This document shows positions 36,206-47,340 of a stretch of DNA of 64,000 bases, piece by piece (the stretch's first letter is position 1; every line of letters starts with the position of its first letter). Origin of the DNA: Nomia melanderi (Eukaryota; Arthropoda; Insecta; Hymenoptera; Halictidae); contig NC_134999.1 in the NCBI RefSeq assembly GCF_051020985.1, forward strand, positions 11,222,001 through 11,286,000, given 5' to 3'. Under the pieces are notes generated by a model. The model ran no database searches. It was not told where the DNA came from and was given only the letters and a program-made list of their open reading frames with translations. A program made the translations under genes and the position numbers.

Positions 36206-39200
36206 ACTTTTATTTTCGATTGCATTCATACTCAAGCATCTCGCTCGTTTCTGCAGCGAACCGATTGCTTTTCCACGCATCGACGCCGCGTGGACGAATG
36301 GGAACCGTTCCCGATGCTGCCGCGGGATCGCATGATTATCAATCCCGTCGGTTCACGCTGTTCAATGTTATATAAATCGATGAAGGATTAATAGATTCGA
36401 CGCGCATCGCGACGCACCGTTTCCTCCGCAGTTATTCTTGTCGCGCGCGAGTTTGTCTTTCACGCATCGGGTGGCTCGCGAGGAGGATCGGGCATTGGGG
36501 TTGCTATAAATTTAAGATTTATCGCATTTTATTGTAGTATTTTTGATTTTGGAAGTTCTGCGGAGGAAAGTGTATGTATTTTTGATGCGTTTATCGATGA
36601 ATTTGAATGCTGATTTGATCATACGAATAATTTGTGTTTGAAAGCTTCACTAACCAAACAAATATCTTTCTATGTTTGTTCTTTTAGCTTTCTTGGAGAT
36701 CTAGTGAATCCAAGAAAATTTTGTTAGTTCGATATGTCATGTAGAAAATTCATTTATAAATTTAATAAGATTCTATCATTCGAATTCGGGTAACACGATG
36801 CCCAAAACATCGATAGAAGAATCCTGCGAACCATTCGAAAATGCAAGTTCCAATATTTCCAAAGATCAAACAGTCTATTTCAATTCATAGTCAACAATAT
36901 TATTAACCGTATCTCGCTATCGTTAATTTAAATGTAAAACCACTTCCACGTCGGCAATTTCGGGACACCGGTTGTACACGAATCGACAGCCGACTCCCGT
37001 CGCAGTCAGCCGAACAATTTCATTCCGACGCATACATTTTTCAGTCCGTTTCGGTGTCCGTGATCCCGCGGCCATTGCATCGAATACAAAGTACTTACCA
37101 AACATCCGATGGTTACACTGGAAAAACTGCGGCTCGCAAAAAAAAGAAGAGCGAACGGCTCAACATCGTCACGTGCAGCCTTTACGGCACGATTCGTAAA
37201 CGGAATAATTTTTGCCTCGTCGCCGAAGTTGTCGGGCTACGTATGCGACTATTTTCAACAGCTCGCGGCTCGAACGTCGAATGCGAAGCGCGCGATAATT
37301 ACCGTAAAGAGGCGACGCAAACACGGTTCACGTTTCGCCGGCCGACGCTTCGGTATTCCAATTGCATCTGTCCAGATTTAAAGAAGGTTCCACGGTCGAA
37401 CCGCGGACTGTCGCGTGACGGGGGAACAGCGGAGGACACGTACGTACCGGACCCGTGTTACTTACCAGTCGAAAGTAATTCCGTATTTACTTTGACGTTA
37501 CTCGACTAAATTAACACCCCGCGCACGTTTTACGAGCAATTTGCTGCACTTACGTGCGCCCTTACATAAGTCTTCGTAAGTACGGTCGACGTGCGCTATC
37601 CCGGTGACGTTTCAACATGGCGCTAGGCATACATAGCCGCCGCTGTTCAATTTAATGTTGCATGATATTTTTCGACGGCAACATTAATGTTAGGATTAAT
37701 CTTGCTGCGCTTCGCAATTTATCTTTATACTTGGGATACTATTTAGGAAAGAAGAATATGTAGAATTGTCTTGGACGGAATGTGGATGTGGTTAATTTGA
37801 TAAAGAGTAAAAGAGTAAATGGCGCTGATAAATGAGAAAGTTATTGAATTCATCTGAATTTCGACTATTTTAATGAGATTTACTTTGTTTTCAGCAGAGC
37901 GTAGAAGAGTTTAAGTTTTTAATGTGCTTTCGAAAATGGGGGGGGGTTTGATTGCTATTCATTTATTTCAATTTTTTAATATATTTCTTTTTCATTAGTG
38001 GATTGTAATGTATTCCGAGTTTTATTCTTGTCGGGGGATATTGTATATCAGATTGGGTGATTCCGAATGGAAAGAATATTAATAATGAAAAGATCCTGCG
38101 CTGCCTGGAATTTCCATTCCTTGGGAATAGCGTCATGCAAGTTAACCGCAGGCTATGCAAATGTGAAATGTCCCTAGACAGTGGACCTATTTGAATTTTA
38201 AAAATTGATAATGTTACCGCTCAATATTGCAGACTTCCTTTTGCAACTTCTCGATGCGTTGTTTAGTATTTCAGTGATCTTTAGTAAAAAAAAATTAGAT
38301 CCATGGTCACGTTTCAGATACAGATTTCATGATACATTTTCCCCGTGCAGGATATTTTGTTTTTTTAATTACGGACGCGGGAGAGCGAAAAAATTCGGTT
38401 TCCGGGTAGAATCAATTTAAAAGGCTGCAAAGCCGACCGCTCTTTCGCGGGCAAGTGAAAAAAAACTACGATGATGAAAGCGGGAATGGATCATACCCCG
38501 AGCCGCGGGTTTTTTCGATTTCCACCTTTTGCAGTTGGAAAAACCGAGAAACAATGGAGCAGAACAGAAACTGAAAAAAAGTTTGCGTGAAAATTCATCG
38601 TTTAATCGATCTGTTTACATACGGAAAATAATAGGGCTTAATGGAATAATAAACTATGGATAATATGGATCAGATTTAATAAGCAGTTGAAACCTACCGG
38701 CTGTGGATCAATTAAAAATTGATTGAATTTATTGGCGAGTAAACGATACGATTATTGAACACAATTCAGCTTCGAAAACACTCAATTATTTATTAATCAC
38801 GCTATTGAAACCGTGTACGTTTATCCGACGTTATTGATAACTTTAACTCCTCCGCTTGTTTATTCGCAGCTTCCCGTTCGAGTATCCTTCAAATTCCAAA
38901 ACTAAATTTCCTTAAAAATAATCTCTTTCCAAAAATTCCATTTCAATTCTCTAATGCTTTAGCAACACCAAAAGTTTGCTCAAATAACTTTTCTCCTTGC
39001 CCATTCAAAAATGAAGAAAAAACAATTGTTTATATATAAATAACAAGAATCGATCAGTTCACTTTGACAAACAGAAATTGATTTATCGTATTATTTCTTT
39101 ACGCGTTCAGTGTAACTTAACAAAAGAAACCAGCTCCCAGTAGATTCTGCGAATCATAACGGACACCCCATCAAATCAGCGTTTCATTAGGGAAATGAAG

Positions 39201-42200
39201 TTTGACTCAACAGTGCTTGACAGTGATTACAATAATATAGGGCACAGAAGGCACGCTTCTCCGGAATGGCGTCGTGTTCCGATTGCTTCCCTAAACGTTC
39301 CCCGGAGGGAAGAAAAGGCATTACTGGTTACAACATCCTCGTTGGAAATTGACCGCTCGAAAATTGGGTATTAAGACCGTGTAACCGTCGTATGGGCCGA
39401 CACGACCTCGCGTGGAATTTCTTATTAAGGCGACTCCGAAGACCCAGATATTTCCATCAGGTGTAGCGCTCAAGGAAATTGGCGGCAAAACGTACCTCCT
39501 TCCAATCCTCCCCTACCCCGGCGAACTTTACACAACGACACGTAACCTATACTCTCGAAAAAATACGGGCCGCAGTAAAAACTGATGCATGACTGTCGGA
39601 CATTCGAGCGAAGTACGCGAAGTATCGTAATGAAAAGTTCGCGACTCGGTTCAGGTTCGTGACGCCGCCCCGGGGAAAAAATTTCACAACTTCGCGAAAC
39701 GAATGATCCGCTGGATTTTTTAACAACCCGATGCCCGACCGTTAAGAACCCGGCGCGGGTAAAAGTGTTCCTGGGAATATACAATTATGCAAAGTACATG
39801 GTTTGTAACGGCGACGGGGAAACGTACCGGGTGTCCGGTAAACATGCGATGAAGATATATAAGTATTTGAAAGATAATTTGTTGCTTTGAACAATTCTGT
39901 GATTAGTAACCTGCTATTGTCTTCGTTTCAATGAATACCGCCGTGTTCATTGTTTCAACGTTTCATGTATATTTTTAAAATGACGTTACTTTAAGCGGTA
40001 CTTCTGGAATAATATTCTGTTTGAATGCATCGGAGAAAAATTAAAATGTACGGGAATGTATAGAAACGTATAACATTGTACAAAAAGCATGCCGAATGTA
40101 CAAAATGCCGTTTCTTTCAATTTAATTATTCACAGTAGTAAATTTAAAAGCCGACACGGTCCGCCTGAATGGAACCGCGCGATCGGCCGAGCGTTATATC
40201 GAATAAATTCCGAACGAAAAGAAACAAGCTGGGGCAACGAACACGACAGAGAGAGGATGAAAGGACCGCGCACTGAAAAAGAACATGGCGGAACAAAACG
40301 AACGTGTTTGCGCCGGGAGATTACTAACAAACAGAAGCATATGTTTGCGTCGGGCCCCGGGCAACAAACGAGCGATCGGATCATTATCCAGGCATGAAAT
40401 TAATCGCGAGCGGTTCATCGATGGCTCGACGCCGCGCAGTCCGTTCTCGTGCTACCGTGCAGCCGCGCGGTGCACGGCCGCAAAAAGAAAAACGTGGCTC
40501 GATGTGCCTCTTCGAGGATACAGTATGTAATACGCGCGCGATTTCACCGATTCCGGTTTCGCTTATTCACGGCAGGGAGTTTGTAACCTATTTCGTAGAT
40601 TGCGGAGCGCAGCTTTGTTTATTCGCGGTAGCCGATTGAAGATGATTTTTCTATTTTTATCGATTTCCAGTGTATTTGAGTATCGACTTCCATGGGAATT
40701 TAGCTTTGATCACTTGCGGTTCTAATTTACGATTATTTGAACTCGTTAATTCTCTGGACCATCTGTGTATTTCATATCTTTTTTTCTATTTTCCAACCCT
40801 ACGTCGCTAAACTATATTCAACGAACATTTATTTTCTAGATATGAATAGGTATAATAGTTATTTTATCGAGAAACTAGGGAACTCCATTTCTTAATAATT
40901 GTTTTTAGTGAACTTTCACCGATTGTGGTTTTCGCAGTTCGCGATTTTTTTTCGAAAACCGTTTTGAACAACGAGGTTTCACAGTACTTTCCCGCGGGTC
41001 ACTTAAACGCTCAACAAACGAGTAAAAGAGCATGGCCGTTCCGCTGGCGAAACTTGCCCGATTCGCGACTATTAATCCCCACCGCCATCGCTCTTCAAGC
41101 ATGAAAGTTGAATTACTTACATCCACTCGGGGACAGTTTCGAGTACTTTACAAGTCTGACGACTTTGTTGCGCCGGTTTAGACGCCGGCTACTGGGAAAA
41201 ATTGCATTTCCCGTATGGCTGATTTAAATTTCCCGCCTTGACGCCTCGACTCTTTCCACGGTTTTCACTTTGAGACCAATTTATGTTCCCGTAGGGTTTG
41301 CGTAATGCTTACGAAAGATTTATTTTATTACTAGATTCATGTTCTTGGCACTTTCTAATACCCAATAACATTATCCTAATGGTGATATTTTTCTTAATCC
41401 TTAGAATATTACTGTGGGATGTTTAATTAAAAAGAAACTGTTCTTTAACCTTTACCCTTATCGGTAGAAAAATATTTTCATTTGATTTCTACTGAAAAAA
41501 TATGGAAAGCTGAAGTCACGGTTACTTAAATATCAACTCGGTGGCCTAGAAGTATCGCAACTGGAACTTCATTAATAAAAGACGACGTCAATCTTGTTAA
41601 TAACAAACACAGTCACGATCTCACTGATACCAGATGGCAAGGCGAATCAGCGCGTAAACTCGCTGATAAGTTGATTTCAGAGCGGCGCACCTTTGACTAC
41701 GTTTTTTCACTTCATTTTCCTTGATATGCGTCGAGGGAAAAAATCCTTAGAGTACCGACGTTTGAAATGTTAAGTATTAATTAAATATTTCAAGCAGAAC
41801 TTGCCAAACACAAATATTATTCTATTCTTTCAAATACAAATTAAATATCTTGCTTTTTTAATGAATTGTTACACTTATAGTAAATGTACTTACAGAAAAA
41901 GCGTAAAATGTTCCTTATCTAGATAATTTACTAACATCGAATTAAATATATCGACCGAAGTTATGAAGGAAATCAATAGGCAATAGGTTTAATTCTTTTA
42001 ATACTTTATCCTCAACGTTTTAATTGTTATATTTTAATTCTCATCCGCCTCGCCCACTTCCGGCAATCGAACCTGGAGATCGCGAAGCGAGAGGTTTCGT
42101 TCGCAAAGTAACGGAAATCAGCGATGAAAATAAAAACATCCGGGGAGTCCGGTGAGCACCGCTTCCCTATGCATGAAGGCGGCCGACTGCTCGCCAGAGT

Positions 42201-42891
42201 TCTCGCGATAACACCAGCTCGCTGCGTCAACGAAACGGATGAGGTCGTTACATTTAGCAGATTCGTGAAAATATCCCCGGACACGGGCCAGCGTTAATTA
42301 TCGCCGTTAACGCGGCGACTTCCCGCCATTTTTGTCCTCCGACGCGCCGGCTTTCTCGTCACCCGTGATTTACACGGTAATTCTCGACGGGCACTGTGGG
42401 TCTTGCTGACCCATTTATTCTTTTCTCCTTTTTACGTACTGCATTGTTACCTTCATTTAGTGCTCTGTACATTTTGATACGTGAATTCGCGAAATTTGTT
42501 ATGCTTTTAGTTTGACGCAATCCTGCGTCTAAACGAGGCAGTCAATATAGAATAATCAAGTGAATATTTCAATTAATTTGAATGAATCCTTTGAATCAAC
42601 AGAAATATACCGAGATCAAAAGAGAACCGAATAATTATATTTCTAAAATATTACCTGGTTACATATAAAACATTAACCCTCTAAATTTACAAAATACCAG
42701 CGATTCAAATTCATAAAAGGATACCTAATATCCTTGCTGCCATAATCGAATCCGCATTTCTAAAAACATTTAATTCTTTTTCCTATAATCTCTCAGATTT
42801 TCACAAGACAGTGTGTCTACGCAGCAGTTCGAGTCTCACGATGCAATTGCTGCCGCCATATTGGATATTACCAGCGAAGCACAGCTGCCTA
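36206..42891. other. Long non-coding stretch
   Basis: CpG-dense at about 36240-36500, 36950-37640, 39240-39860, 40140-40640, 40910-41270 and 42020-42420. AT-rich between. ORFs reach 151 codons (37054-37509), with overlapping ORFs of 60-90 codons in other frames. A run of nine G lies at 37938-37946. CATGGCGG and GCGCC words at 37614 and 40284 belong to the GCCATNTT motif set. No gene or tandem repeat was recognised. Confidence 0.5.
42852..42864 (+). promoter_or_regulatory. YY1/Pho-like site GCCGCCATATTGG
   Basis: The word matches the animal YY1 consensus GCCGCCATNTTG. The fly homologue Pho recognises the GCCAT core and recruits Polycomb complexes. Related words lie at 46194-46205, 28401-28409, 22221-22230 and, in reverse, 18811-18819, 25374-25381, 40284-40291 and 46574-46582. 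Function is an inference from the motif only. Confidence 0.3.
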
Positions 42892-42959
42892 GTGCAGGCC
42901 ATCATTCCGCAGAGATGCGCCTCTTAGTTTCACGATATTAACCCAGTATTGGCCTGCAC
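42892..42959. repeat. Inverted repeat, 10-bp perfect arms, 48-base loop
   Basis: GTGCAGGCCA (42892-42901) is the exact reverse complement of TGGCCTGCAC (42950-42959). It follows a GCCGCCATATTGG word (42852-42864) and precedes a GTATCGATAC palindrome at about 42962. Structured RNA and regulatory DNA are both possible. Confidence 0.7.
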
Positions 42960-45880
42960 GGTATCGATACGGTACAGTGACGTAACACACGGGGACGGCA
43001 ATAAATCGACGAAAACTTAGGAGTCCGTTATCGGGTGTCCCCGGTGCCGCGCGGATGATCGTCAATTGCTTAACGACGCTCTTCACGGTGTCTAGCACGG
43101 AAATACGGTCGCCCATCAGCAGTTACGAAAGGTCGTGTCAGTACGGGATCACTATCGTAACACGCCTGGCAAGATTCGGCGGGCTGCGCACGGCCGGGCA
43201 CAATATAAATTTCCCTGCTAACGAGGTCCCTCGTAACGACCGAACCCTTGAACCAACATACCGGTGCACGGTATACAACCCGGCTATCTAATAAACATAC
43301 ATAGTGCTAATACACACAATAATATGTACCTGCACGGCATGCCGGGTATAAACATGTATACACCGTATACCGATACACAAGCCCCAGCCTCTTCCATCTA
43401 ACTATATGGACGAGGGGGCTTGAGAGGAGCACCAGGGGGGTTAAAGGTGTCTAGGCCGGGCGAGAGCGACGCTAGCAATTTCGGAAGTCGTCCTGGGGAA
43501 TAACTGCGCCCGCAAAGGAGCTGCCCTCGGTCGCGTATATTCGACCGAAATCTCGTCGAGGAACCGGCCCTCGGATTTCGAAGATACCGAGCTCTCCGTG
43601 GTCTACTAATGTTTCTGGACTGTGATTCGAATGTGAGTACGAATGTTGCGGTTGAAACGTTCTGCGATTGTTCGGGATGGATGCGGACTGTTGTTGAGAA
43701 TGATAATTGTAAGAGATGGTGTATCGTTATTTTGTTTCATTGTTGGTGAAGATTGAGGTTTTTTCAGTTTTGTCGAATCTGTTTTTTGATCAATTTAGGT
43801 TTCAATTTAGGAATCGAGGACATTTTTTCTCGAGGTTATTAAGTATTGATTAATCATTTTTTTAAGTTCGTTCTCTATATAACATTGATATTGAGAAGTT
43901 TATTAATGGATTTTCAATGGATAAAGTGTTAACAGTTCAGTCACTCCAATTATCGAATAAATCTAATGATCGGTAAATAACACAGCTATCGTAAAGCAAG
44001 TATAGCTATCGCAACCATCGTATAGCCTAATAAAGAAGTCTTATCTATAACTCAATTGCGACACACCTGCGTATCGAAATTGCTCCAAAAAGGCGTTCTC
44101 GACAGCAAAACGACAGCGGATAATTCATCAAACCGTCGAGCGGGAACAGAAAAAAAGTGTTCGAAAAGACTGGACGGATACAATCTCAGCACTTAATGCG
44201 ATCAAATGCTCGTCCACGGAGTCCCTCATCGAAAAAACGTCCAAAACGAGCTGGTTACACGAGGAGAGAGATACGGCTGGGATTTTTGCGTCGCGCAACA
44301 CGCTCGACGCTCGCCTTGGCCGAGGGTTAGACGAGACGAGATAAATATCCCCGCAAGCTGCAACGTGTTACACGGTAGCGGGCGTCCGGCGACGTTTTTC
44401 CGCGCGCGGCCGGTGCACGGACCGATGCACACGCTCGCCATCGTACATACAAAGATGCATTTAAGTCACGGCACCAGTCACGATACGCCGAGCTCGCCGC
44501 CGCGCCGTTCCCGAGACACCGCCGCATCGAGATAATGACGATCCTCGGCTTATTGAGAGATCGCGGTAAATCGTGCATGCTTCGGCCTTTACGATAGCTG
44601 ATTATGGCGCGTTCGGTGTAAAGGAAAGCGGGAAGACTAAATTATATTCAAATGTAACGGTTGATTCACTTACAAATTATTATAATATAATCGTCGATAA
44701 TTACTGATTTACACTTTAGATCGTGGTGTTCGTAATTAATCCTGATTAATAATTAGTGGTAGTAGCTTGTAACAGAATGAATGTTGCCTTTTAATAATCA
44801 CGTTAAACTTTACAAGTACTTCTTTTATAATTATTAAACTTATTATTTATTTCAATTTAACGTGAACTCAGATTACATTTTACTCAACTGTGAACCAAAC
44901 TGGAAGATACCTGAAGCATTCGTACACATCCAGTGAATGATTTCCCTAGCATGAAGGAACACTCGTTCGAACCAGAATTTTGTTGCGGTGGAAGGCAAAC
45001 GACTACTTCTCGAATCGATCTGAACCAAAGCGTAACATCGGCGAACGATACATCGATGGAGTTACGTGTCTCGGGTTTTACGTGATCCCGCATTTGGTCG
45101 GACCGTCGCTACCTAGAGCGGGGCTGGTGAGTTCGTTTAATGCCCCCTCCGGGGTTCGTCGACAGGTACCGGCCATTCGCCGTTACGAAAGCTTTTTAAT
45201 TTTACGTTACATAAAGTCCTACAACGGCTCCACCCGTAAAAACGGCCGATATTGGATTTACCGGCGGAACGGGCGGCACCTGAATTCTTTAGCGCATCGG
45301 CCGCGACACTGTTACTACGTGTATAGTAGGCGGCAGGTGATAAAATTTCGAAGGGCCGCGGTGTTACGTGTCGGCCGACGTCGTATCCGGCCGGAGCTTA
45401 CCGGCGGCGGCGGCGGCTTAAACCGATCTCGCGCGATCCTAAAGCCTGGAGAGCTGATAAAAGAATTGAGAGTTACAGGCCAGACGGATACCACCGTATC
45501 TCTGTTGTATCGATCCTTTCGCGACGGCGCGAAACTGCGATCGTCAGGGTACTTCGTAATTACCGGTGCCTTCGATAGAGAATAAATGAGAAGAAAACTG
45601 TTTCTTTTTCTTGTAACAGGTGTCAAGATTAAAAGAAGAAATGATTCGTAACATTAGATTTACGGAACCCGTCAATTTGACGAATATTGAATTTTTTATA
45701 CATTATTTCGTAACAATTTAAGTGGATTTTGATTGTTGCGGTTATGGAATGCACATTATAATTCTCTATTCTTGAAACTCTAATTTCCGCGACTTATATG
45801 AACGAACGTGCAGTCTTATAGGAGCGACAGAATAAAGGGTAGAATAAATTGCCGTAAATCTATTGTTTATGGCAGTGTAA
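42960..45880. other. Non-coding stretch including a 201-codon shadow ORF
   Basis: CpG-dense at 42960-43620, 44090-44610 and 44990-45590. AT-rich between. The ORF at 44980-45585 is arginine-rich without recognised domains, and a 103-codon ORF runs opposite its end. A CGG microsatellite (45401-45417) gives it a run of five glycines. I do not call it a gene. Confidence 0.45.
45401..45417 (+). repeat. CGG microsatellite
   Basis: Five tandem CGG units after CCGG, inside a CpG-dense block. Confidence 0.85.
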
Positions 45881-45898
45881 TGGCTGCCGCTGTGGGAT

Positions 45899-45908
45899 GT
45901 CACGTGAC
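45899..45908. promoter_or_regulatory. E-box palindrome GTCACGTGAC
   Basis: The 10-base palindrome is identical to the CLEAR-type consensus bound by TFEB/MITF-family bHLH-ZIP factors in animals. It is in a short CpG-richer island (about 45870-45935) inside AT-rich sequence, next to GGCTGCCGC. No transcript start can be seen, so target-gene identity is unknown. Confidence 0.35.
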
Positions 45909-45935
45909 CAGTCGCAGAGACTCATGGACGCCCAC

Positions 45936-47325
45936 TATTTTGTTGTCACCGCTCACTATACTATTCATTTTTATATGTTTCCATTCTAAAAATAATGTAA
46001 CCTTCAGTATTTGTCAATTATATTTCATTACAAGGCGTGTCTTTATTTTAAAATAATTGAATAATCGTCATATTTCTGTTTCAATAGTGTAATCATTGCT
46101 TCCGGTCATTTTCTTCCGACTCGAAGAATTAATATCTCAATAAACAGGTAGCTAATTGGTAGCGCAAAGAGAAATAGAAACGCGAAACTCGGTGCCGCCA
46201 TTTTTAATAAGTTTCGCTGCTTTTATTGAAAAAGTTGGCGACGTAATGGCGATTTCCGGGACACCTTGTAGAACGTGTGCGCGCACAGACGTCGGTGGTT
46301 CCCCGCGGCCGCCGCCGCCGTCACCATGCTGCCGTTTTCATTTAAGCCAAGAAATTGGAATAAAAGCACAGCGCGCGACTCAATTAACCGCCGGCAAATA
46401 TTTAATTACAAACGCAAATCTTGCTTGCTTCGGTTCTCCTTTGAGGCGGAACGGCCGGAAAGGAGCCATTCAAGCCAGCCAACGTCTGCCTGCACGCAGT
46501 TTCCGTGAACTTGTCTGAATGCAACGTCGAAAGGACGAAAGGTGAAGGGGCGGGGACGGTAGGGGTGGCAAAGGATGGCGGCTGAGCAAGGCGACTACCG
46601 CCTCCTCAGCCAGACACAATTTCTCTTTCTCTTCCGATTTGCCAACTCCTGAATTAATCCCATCGAGAGTCAGCGGGTCGCCTAACAAAAGATAAACGAC
46701 CGACGGTTAATGTATTCGCGCTTCGGTGGTTAACTGCTTTCCCTTTCCCTTTCTCCGTTTCCTATCGGTATTCCGAATTTAATTATTTTTTAATTACATA
46801 TTTCCAAATGTTGGATTCGCGAGCGTTTAGGATAGGACCTCTTGTTTTGTTCTAGGGATTTTCCTTGAAGCTGGGAAATTTATAAGAAATTCAATGTAGT
46901 ATTATAGTAATAATTATTATGTATTTTGGATGAAATTGCCTTTATTGGTCATTTTTAAATTTGCAAATGGGACTTGTTAATAAGGCCAACTAAGGTTATT
47001 CAATTTTAAATCTATTGGTTTTGTTTTACTAACGTTATGAACAAATTCTACAGATTTCTCACTTCTTTGACGATTTGTATAGGGGATGCTGCAGTAATTT
47101 TTCACTTGTATTTTGTAATTGCGAATTTTCGAGTAAAGTATTTACTATAACAATTGTGATACACCCGGCGGAGAGATTTATCCCTGCTGATGTCCTACAT
47201 ACTGAAGGATAAATGGCCCAGGGAGTACCCCTAAAATTTCCAAGATTGCCGGGAACAACATCGCGAAGAGTGATAGCAAGCCACCTGCACCCCACATTTG
47301 CCGCAGCTCCACAAACCACCAGTTA
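45936..47325. other. Non-coding stretch
   Basis: AT-rich to 46145, CpG-dense at 46150-46740, AT-rich to 47160, then mixed. A CCG microsatellite lies at 46304-46320. A plus-strand ORF of 120 codons (46156-46518) overlaps a 77-codon ORF in another frame. No gene was recognised. Confidence 0.45.
46304..46320 (+). repeat. CCG microsatellite
   Basis: GCGGCCGCCGCCGCCG run, giving proline or alanine repeats in overlapping frames. Confidence 0.8.
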
Positions 47326-47340
47326 TCACGTGGCACGTGA
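47326..47340. promoter_or_regulatory. Two E-boxes one base apart (15-bp palindrome)
   Basis: TCACGTGGCACGTGA is a perfect palindrome around a central G and contains CACGTG at 47327-47332 and 47334-47339. Tandem E-boxes are typical of bHLH targets such as clock or Myc/Max/Mitf-type factors, but clock tandems usually have a 6-7 base spacer. A 1-base spacing may prevent simultaneous occupancy. Confidence 0.4.

Noticed and set aside
37054..37509. 151-codon ORF with overlapping ORFs
   Set aside because: ORFs of 60-90 codons in other frames cover much of the same bases. This fits composition, not coding.
42064..42080. Minus-strand tRNA-like word ATCGAACC
   Set aside because: No matching acceptor stem or anticodon arm in the following 80 bases.
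43920..44060. Possible fourth copy of the TATCAATCGTTRACC repeat family
   Set aside because: Only scattered words are shared (AATAAAGAARTCTTATC, TTAACA) and the core is missing. Too weak to annotate.
44980..45585. 201-codon ORF, plus strand
   Set aside because: The protein is arginine-rich and low in family-like features, includes a glycine run from a CGG microsatellite, and has an ORF opposite its end. No exon boundaries or family were recognised.
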